From: Streptomyces narbonensis
GTDB taxonomy: Bacteria > Actinomycetota > Actinomycetes > Streptomycetales > Streptomycetaceae
DNA length: 64,000 nt
Direction: 5' to 3'
Assembly (NCBI RefSeq): GCF_014649015.1
Contig: NZ_BMSF01000012.1
Location: forward strand, 1-64,000
Of this stretch, positions 59,970-64,000 are shown piece by piece (position 1 is the stretch's first letter; each line of letters opens with the position of its first letter). The notes beneath the pieces were generated by a model. That model had not been told where the DNA came from and did no database searches. It worked only from the letters and a program-made list of their open reading frames with translations. The translations under genes and the position numbers were made by a program.

Positions 59970-60698
59970 TCAGTACGAGGGTTCGATTCCCCAGGCGGCG
60001 GCTCGGGCGGCGGCGGCCGCCCGGTTGGGGAGATCCAGCTTGGCGAGGATGTGCTCGATGTGGGTACCCACGGTGCGCGGGGTGATGAAGAGACGGTCGG
60101 CGATCTCCCGGTTGGTGCGCCCCGCGGTCAGCTCGGCGAGCACCTGGAGCTCTCGCGGCGAGAGCCCGCCCGGCCGGGGACGCTCACGGGCGTCGACGGC
60201 GGCGGCGAGGGACTCGGTGAGCAGGGTGACCACGGCGCGCGCCGGATCGGGCGTGCGCCGTGGTCCGCGGGTGCTGACGTTGAGCATGCCGACGTACCGG
60301 CCGTCGGCGGCGAACAGGCACTGGGCCACGCCGTCCTCGATCCCGAGGGGGCTCAGCACCTCCTGGAAGCCCGGCGACGCGTCGAGAAGCTGCCGGGGCA
60401 CGTCCCTGAGCCAGAGCCCGCCCCGGTCCGGGCCGCGGAGCACGGGGAACACGGGGTCACGGTGGAGGCGGGTCTCGATGTAGGCCGTGGCGTCGTCCGG
60501 GTAGCTCCCGGCCAGGGTGGCGTGGCACCGGCGCAGGGGGTCCCACCGGGCCAGGGAGGCGTGGTCGTACTCCATCACCTCGGACAGGGCCGCCAGGACC
60601 GTGTCGACGCCGGTCGCACCGCTGGTGGCGCTCCGGGCGGCCTCCCGGACGTGGACGGCCGCGTCCAGGATGTCCGCCGTGGTCCGTTCCGCTGCCAT
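59970..60698 (-). CDS. LuxR-type regulator with a GAF-like sensor region
   Basis: The 242-aa protein ends in a LuxR helix-turn-helix (LSPRELQVLAELTAGRTNREIADRLFITPRTVGTHIEHILAKLDL). The first 165 residues look like a GAF-type sensor (MEYDHASLARWD, then CLFAADGRYVGMLNVSTRGP). The ATG at 60698 is the likely start; GGTGGG is almost adjacent, so an upstream start inside the previous gene is possible. It begins 31 bp after the amidohydrolase stop and is probably co-transcribed with it. Confidence 0.82.
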   Translation of the reverse strand: MAAERTTADILDAAVHVREAARSATSGATGVDTVLAALSEVMEYDHASLARWDPLRRCHATLAGSYPDDATAYIETRLHRDPVFPVLRGPDRGGLWLRDVPRQLLDASPGFQEVLSPLGIEDGVAQCLFAADGRYVGMLNVSTRGPRRTPDPARAVVTLLTESLAAAVDARERPRPGGLSPRELQVLAELTAGRTNREIADRLFITPRTVGTHIEHILAKLDLPNRAAAAARAAAWGIEPSY

Positions 60699-60729
60699 CC
60701 CACCAGCATGATCATCTGTCCGGAATACG

Positions 60730-62442
60730 TCAATCGCACAGGGTGTCGTGCACGACACGTCCGTCGACGACGGTGAGGACGACGGGCATCCTGGGGATGT
60801 CGTGCGGATCGGCGGTGAGCAGGTCCCCTTCGAGCACGCAGAGGTCGGCGGCCTTACCCGGCTCCAGGGAGCCCTTCCAGTCGTCGGCGAAGTCCTGCCA
60901 GGCCGCGTCGATCGTGTACGTACGGATCGCCTCCGCCAGTCCGATGCGCTGCTCGGGCCCGCTGACGCGGCCGGTGGCCTTCGACTCGCGCAGCATCATC
61001 GTGGCGACGCCCTGGCGCCAGTCCGGGTGGGTGACGGGAGCGTCGGAGCCGCTCGCGACGCGTACGCCGGCGTCGAGGGCGTCGCGGTAGGGCCACGCGT
61101 ACGCGGCGCGTCCGGTGCCGACGAACTCCTCCTCCATGTCGGCGACGGTCCACTTGATGGTGGGGTTCATGTTGACGCCGAAGTCGTGCGCGGCGAGCAC
61201 CTTCATGCTGTGGGCGGTGAGGAAGTCGCCGTGGATGGCGTAGTGGCGGGCGTCGGGCCTCGGGTGCTCGGCGACGGCGGCGGCGAAGGCCTCCACGACG
61301 GTGTCGCCGGCCCGGTCGCCGGTGACGTGGACGCCGAGCTGGTGTCCGGCGGCGTGGGCGTGCCGGATCATGGCGCCGATCTCGGCGATCCGTTCGTCGT
61401 CGGTCTCGCCGCCGACGCAGAGGGAGCCGCAGCCGCCGCCGACGTACGGCTCGTGCATCCAGGCCGTCTTGTTGGGGACGATGCCGTCGCCGAAGATCTT
61501 GACGCCGTGGATGGCGAGGCGGCGCGGATCGGCGTCGTGAGAGCTTTCGGAGGCCGTGAGGGCGTCGAGGCCGCTCGCGAACTCCTCCGCGGTGCTCGCC
61601 ATGCCGGTGGGCAGGAGCAGGACGCCGACGCGGGCGGTCAGTTCGCCGTCGGCGAGCAGCCGGCGGTAGACGTCGAGGGTCTCCCCGCCGAGCGCGCCCC
61701 GCATGATGCCGTCGCCGCCGGGGCCGAGCCCGGGCTCGGTGTAGCTGGTCACGCCGAGCCGGGCGAGCGTGGCGAGGGTCGACCTGATCGCGTCGGTCCG
61801 CTCCTCGCGGCTGAGCGGCGGCAGGGCGTTCTGGACGAGGGCCTGGGCGCCCTCGTGGAGCAGCCCGGTCGGCTCCCCCGCCTCGTCCAGGACGATGGCC
61901 CCGCCGGGCGGCGCGACGGTGTCCCGGTCGATGCCGATGAGCTCCAGCGCCTTGGAGTTGACCCAGGTGGCGTGCCCGGAGAAGGAGTACAGGACGACGG
62001 GGTGGTCCGGGCTCACGGTGTCGAGGTCGTGGAGCGAGGGCTGCCGCGACGGGTCGGTGACGCACTCGTCGAGATAGCCGGTGTCCCAGCCGTGCCCGGT
62101 GATCCACTGCCCGCCCGGGGCCCGTCCGACGGCCTCGCGGACGACCTCGGCCACGTCCGCGAGGGAGGACACGGCGGGATGGGCGACATCGAGGGAGAGC
62201 GGCGGGCTCGCCATACCGAAGGCGCATCCGTGCAGGTGGGAGTCGTTGATCCCGGGAAGCAGCGTCGCCCCCCGCAGGTCGACGACGCGCGTGGCGGGCC
62301 CGATGAACGGCGCCATGTCGTCCCGCCCGCCGACGGCACCGATGATCCCGCCGGTCACCGCCAGGGCCGATGCGACGGAGAACTCCGCGTCGACCGTGAC
62401 CACCCGTCCACCGACAAACACCAGATCCGCGTACGTGTCCAC
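60730..62442 (-). CDS. YtcJ-like metal-dependent amidohydrolase
   Basis: The 570-aa protein has the amidohydrolase small beta domain (ADLVFVGGRVVTVDAEF), the metal site LLPGINDSHLHGCAFG, two more His in QLGVHVTGDRA and YAIHGDFL, and the catalytic Asp in VASGSDAPVTHPDW. It belongs to the group annotated YtcJ or N-substituted formamide deformylase-like; the real substrate is unknown. The GTG at 62442 is preferred over the one at 62457 because AAAGGA sits six bases before it. A LuxR gene follows. Confidence 0.85.
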   Translation of the reverse strand: MDTYADLVFVGGRVVTVDAEFSVASALAVTGGIIGAVGGRDDMAPFIGPATRVVDLRGATLLPGINDSHLHGCAFGMASPPLSLDVAHPAVSSLADVAEVVREAVGRAPGGQWITGHGWDTGYLDECVTDPSRQPSLHDLDTVSPDHPVVLYSFSGHATWVNSKALELIGIDRDTVAPPGGAIVLDEAGEPTGLLHEGAQALVQNALPPLSREERTDAIRSTLATLARLGVTSYTEPGLGPGGDGIMRGALGGETLDVYRRLLADGELTARVGVLLLPTGMASTAEEFASGLDALTASESSHDADPRRLAIHGVKIFGDGIVPNKTAWMHEPYVGGGCGSLCVGGETDDERIAEIGAMIRHAHAAGHQLGVHVTGDRAGDTVVEAFAAAVAEHPRPDARHYAIHGDFLTAHSMKVLAAHDFGVNMNPTIKWTVADMEEEFVGTGRAAYAWPYRDALDAGVRVASGSDAPVTHPDWRQGVATMMLRESKATGRVSGPEQRIGLAEAIRTYTIDAAWQDFADDWKGSLEPGKAADLCVLEGDLLTADPHDIPRMPVVLTVVDGRVVHDTLCD

Positions 62443-62521
62443 AGAAGGTCCTTTCACACCCGGGCGCGCTCCACGGCCGCCCGAAAACGATCTCCCGAGG
62501 ACTATCGCCGCGACCCGGCGA

Positions 62522-62553
62522 CCGGCACATCGGTCATCTCACCGATGTGCCGG
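62522..62553 (-). terminator. Terminator of pntB
   Basis: Perfect 13-bp stem (62522-62534 with 62541-62553), loop catctc, 26 bp past the pntB stop. Confidence 0.82.
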
Positions 62554-62578
62554 CGTCGGACCCCCGGCGGGACCGGAG

Positions 62579-63997
62579 TCAGAGCGCTCCGACGATGTCC
62601 TCCACGCGGGCCTTCGCGTCGCCGAAGAGCATCGAGGTGTTCTCCTTGAAGAAGAGCGGGTTCTGCACGCCCGCGTAGCCGGAGGCCATCGAGCGCTTGA
62701 AGACGATGACCTTGCCCGCCTCCCAGACGGTGAGGACCGGCATGCCTGCCAGCGGACTCGACGGGTCCTCGGCCCCGGCCGGATTGACCGTGTCGTTGGC
62801 CCCGATCACGAGGACGACGTCCGTCTCGGAGAAGTCGTCGTTGATCTCGTCCATCTCCAGCACGATGTCGTACGGCACCTTGGCCTCGGCCAGGAGCACG
62901 TTCATGTGGCCGGGGAGGCGGCCGGCCACCGGGTGGATGCCGAACCGCACGTCGACGCCCTTCGCGCGCAGCTTCGAGGTGAGCTCCGCGACCGGGTACT
63001 GCGCCTGGGCGACAGCCATGCCGTAGCCGGGGGTGATGACCACGGAACGGGCGGACCCGAGCAGTTCGGCGGCGGTCGCGGCGGTGATCTCCGTGTGCTC
63101 GCCGTAGTCGACGTCCGAGGCCGACGGGGCCTCGATGCCGAAGCCGCCCGCGATCACGGAGATGAACGAGCGGTTCATCGCCTTGCACATGATGTAGGAC
63201 AGGTAGGCACCGGAGGAGCCGACCAGCGCGCCGGTGATGATCAGCAGGTCGTTGCCGAGGAGGAAGCCCGAGGCCGCCGCGGCCCAGCCGGAGTAGCTGT
63301 TGAGCATGGAGACGACGACCGGCATGTCACCGCCGCCGATCGAGGCGACCAGGTGCCAGCCGAGCGCCAGCGCCAGGACGGTCACGGTGATCAGCAGCCA
63401 CAGCTCCGGCGTGACCACGAACCAGGCGGTCAGGGCGACGAACAGGCCGAGCGAGCCGAGATTCAGGGCGTTCTTGCCCGGCAGCATCAGCGGCTTGGAG
63501 CTGATCTTCGCGGAGAGCTTCAGGTAGGCGACGATGGAACCGGTGAAGGTCACGGCGCCGATGAACAGGCCGATGAACACCTCCCCGTGGTGGATCCCGA
63601 GGGTGCCGAGGGCTTCCAGGGCCCGGGCCTCGTGGCCGTCCGGATGGTTCTCGACCTCCAGGAAGCCGTTCCAGCTGACGAGGACGGCGGCGAGGCCGAC
63701 GAAGGAGTGCAGCAGCGCGATCAGTTCGGGCATGCCGGTCATCTCGACGCCGCGGGCCCGCTGGAGGCCGATCAGCGCGCCGGCCAGCATCGCGAGGCCC
63801 ATCAGGCCCAGGCCGGCGGTGCTGACGTCGCCGTCGACGGCGAGCACGACCGTCGCGACGAGCGCGACGCCCATGCCCAGCATGCCGAAGGCGTTGCCGA
63901 GGCGCGCCGTCTCGTGCTTGGAGAGTCCTGCCAGCGCCAGGATGAACAGCAGCGCGGCAACGAGGTAGGCCGCCTGAGCGGCGATGGTCGCAGACAT
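62579..63997 (-). CDS. pntB: Proton-translocating NAD(P) transhydrogenase, beta subunit
   Basis: The 472-aa protein has eight to nine membrane helices (dII domain, with GALIGLQRARGVEMTGMPEL and NSYSGWAAAASGFLLGN) followed by the NADP(H)-binding dIII domain from about 290 (VVITPGYGMAVAQAQYPV, GIHPVAGRLPGHMNVLLAEA, VLVIGANDTVNPAG, FKRSMASGYAGVQNPLF). It couples hydride transfer from NADH to NADP+ with proton entry. The alpha subunit genes normally precede it and should lie just beyond the window end; ATG at 63997 is three bases from the edge. Confidence 0.95.
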   Translation of the reverse strand: MSATIAAQAAYLVAALLFILALAGLSKHETARLGNAFGMLGMGVALVATVVLAVDGDVSTAGLGLMGLAMLAGALIGLQRARGVEMTGMPELIALLHSFVGLAAVLVSWNGFLEVENHPDGHEARALEALGTLGIHHGEVFIGLFIGAVTFTGSIVAYLKLSAKISSKPLMLPGKNALNLGSLGLFVALTAWFVVTPELWLLITVTVLALALGWHLVASIGGGDMPVVVSMLNSYSGWAAAASGFLLGNDLLIITGALVGSSGAYLSYIMCKAMNRSFISVIAGGFGIEAPSASDVDYGEHTEITAATAAELLGSARSVVITPGYGMAVAQAQYPVAELTSKLRAKGVDVRFGIHPVAGRLPGHMNVLLAEAKVPYDIVLEMDEINDDFSETDVVLVIGANDTVNPAGAEDPSSPLAGMPVLTVWEAGKVIVFKRSMASGYAGVQNPLFFKENTSMLFGDAKARVEDIVGAL

Positions 63998-64000
63998 GTC

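Noticed and set aside
59978..59995. GGTTCGATTCC, like the T-loop of a tRNA
   Set aside because: It lies inside the 3' end of the LuxR gene, and no acceptor, D or anticodon stem can be found around it.

Overview
This window reads as the chromosome of a streptomycete. Base composition is very GC-rich, most genes are tightly packed with ATGA/GTGA stop-start overlaps, GTG starts are common, and the gene families (cebR-cebEFG-bglC, CBM2 cellulases, HAAS/PadR pairs, MarR/YceI, CU044_5270-type proteins) are actinobacterial. No rRNA, tRNA, CRISPR array, integrase or transposase is visible.

Layout. (a) 1-3.3 kb: a foldback repeat, a PadR/HAAS pair, a small membrane protein, and a SigE-family sigma factor with a membrane-anchored partner whose 3' end has been tandemly duplicated. 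(b) 3.3-18 kb: a pectin side-chain (rhamnogalacturonan I) utilisation locus with a LacI regulator, GH2 beta-galactosidase, rhamnogalacturonan acetylesterase, a YetA/PL26-type exo-lyase, a YesL-like DUF624 protein, an ABC sugar importer and a GH51 arabinofuranosidase. This is a streptomycete analogue of the Bacillus yes/yet region. A 960-bp block of tandem and inverted repeats sits inside it. (c) 18-32 kb: a cellulose locus with three secreted CBM2 cellulases (GH48, GH5, GH6), a frameshifted imine-reductase-like gene, and cebR-cebEFG-bglC. CebR operators with the core TGGGAGCGCTCCCA recur across the region and tie secretion, uptake and intracellular cellobiose hydrolysis together. Neither importer carries its own ATPase; in streptomycetes MsiK normally supplies it. 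(d) 32-39.6 kb: glycerophosphodiesterase, ECF sigma factor plus membrane partner, HD hydrolase, lipoprotein, methyltransferase and RecQ.

(e) 39.7-49.0 kb: seven co-directional genes, nearly all translationally coupled, encoding an aminotransferase, an unknown protein, a DapA-like lyase/synthase, a haem-oxygenase-like di-iron enzyme with all six expected ligands, a Rieske-methyltransferase fusion, a giant cytoplasmic multicopper oxidase and a DsbA-like protein without a CXXC pair. I do not recognise this set; it looks like an uncharacterised small-molecule pathway. A TetR gene is divergent from it.

(f) 50-51.7 kb: YceI and rhodanese genes under a divergent MarR regulator with duplicated operators. 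(g) 51.7-59.9 kb: the most striking region. It encodes a Crp/Fnr-type cyclic-nucleotide receptor, a class III nucleotide cyclase, a STAND-like NTPase with helical repeats, an SPFH/band-7-like coiled-coil protein, a three-helix membrane protein resembling Pycsar effectors, and an M48 metallopeptidase. The cyclase and the STAND-like protein share a glycine-rich motif encoded by nearly identical DNA, and a Crp-like palindrome lies in front of the cyclase. I read this as a candidate cyclic-nucleotide-controlled defence or stress system, more elaborate than the two-gene Pycsar layout. (h) 59.9-64 kb: a LuxR regulator, a YtcJ-like amidohydrolase and the beta subunit of proton-translocating transhydrogenase.
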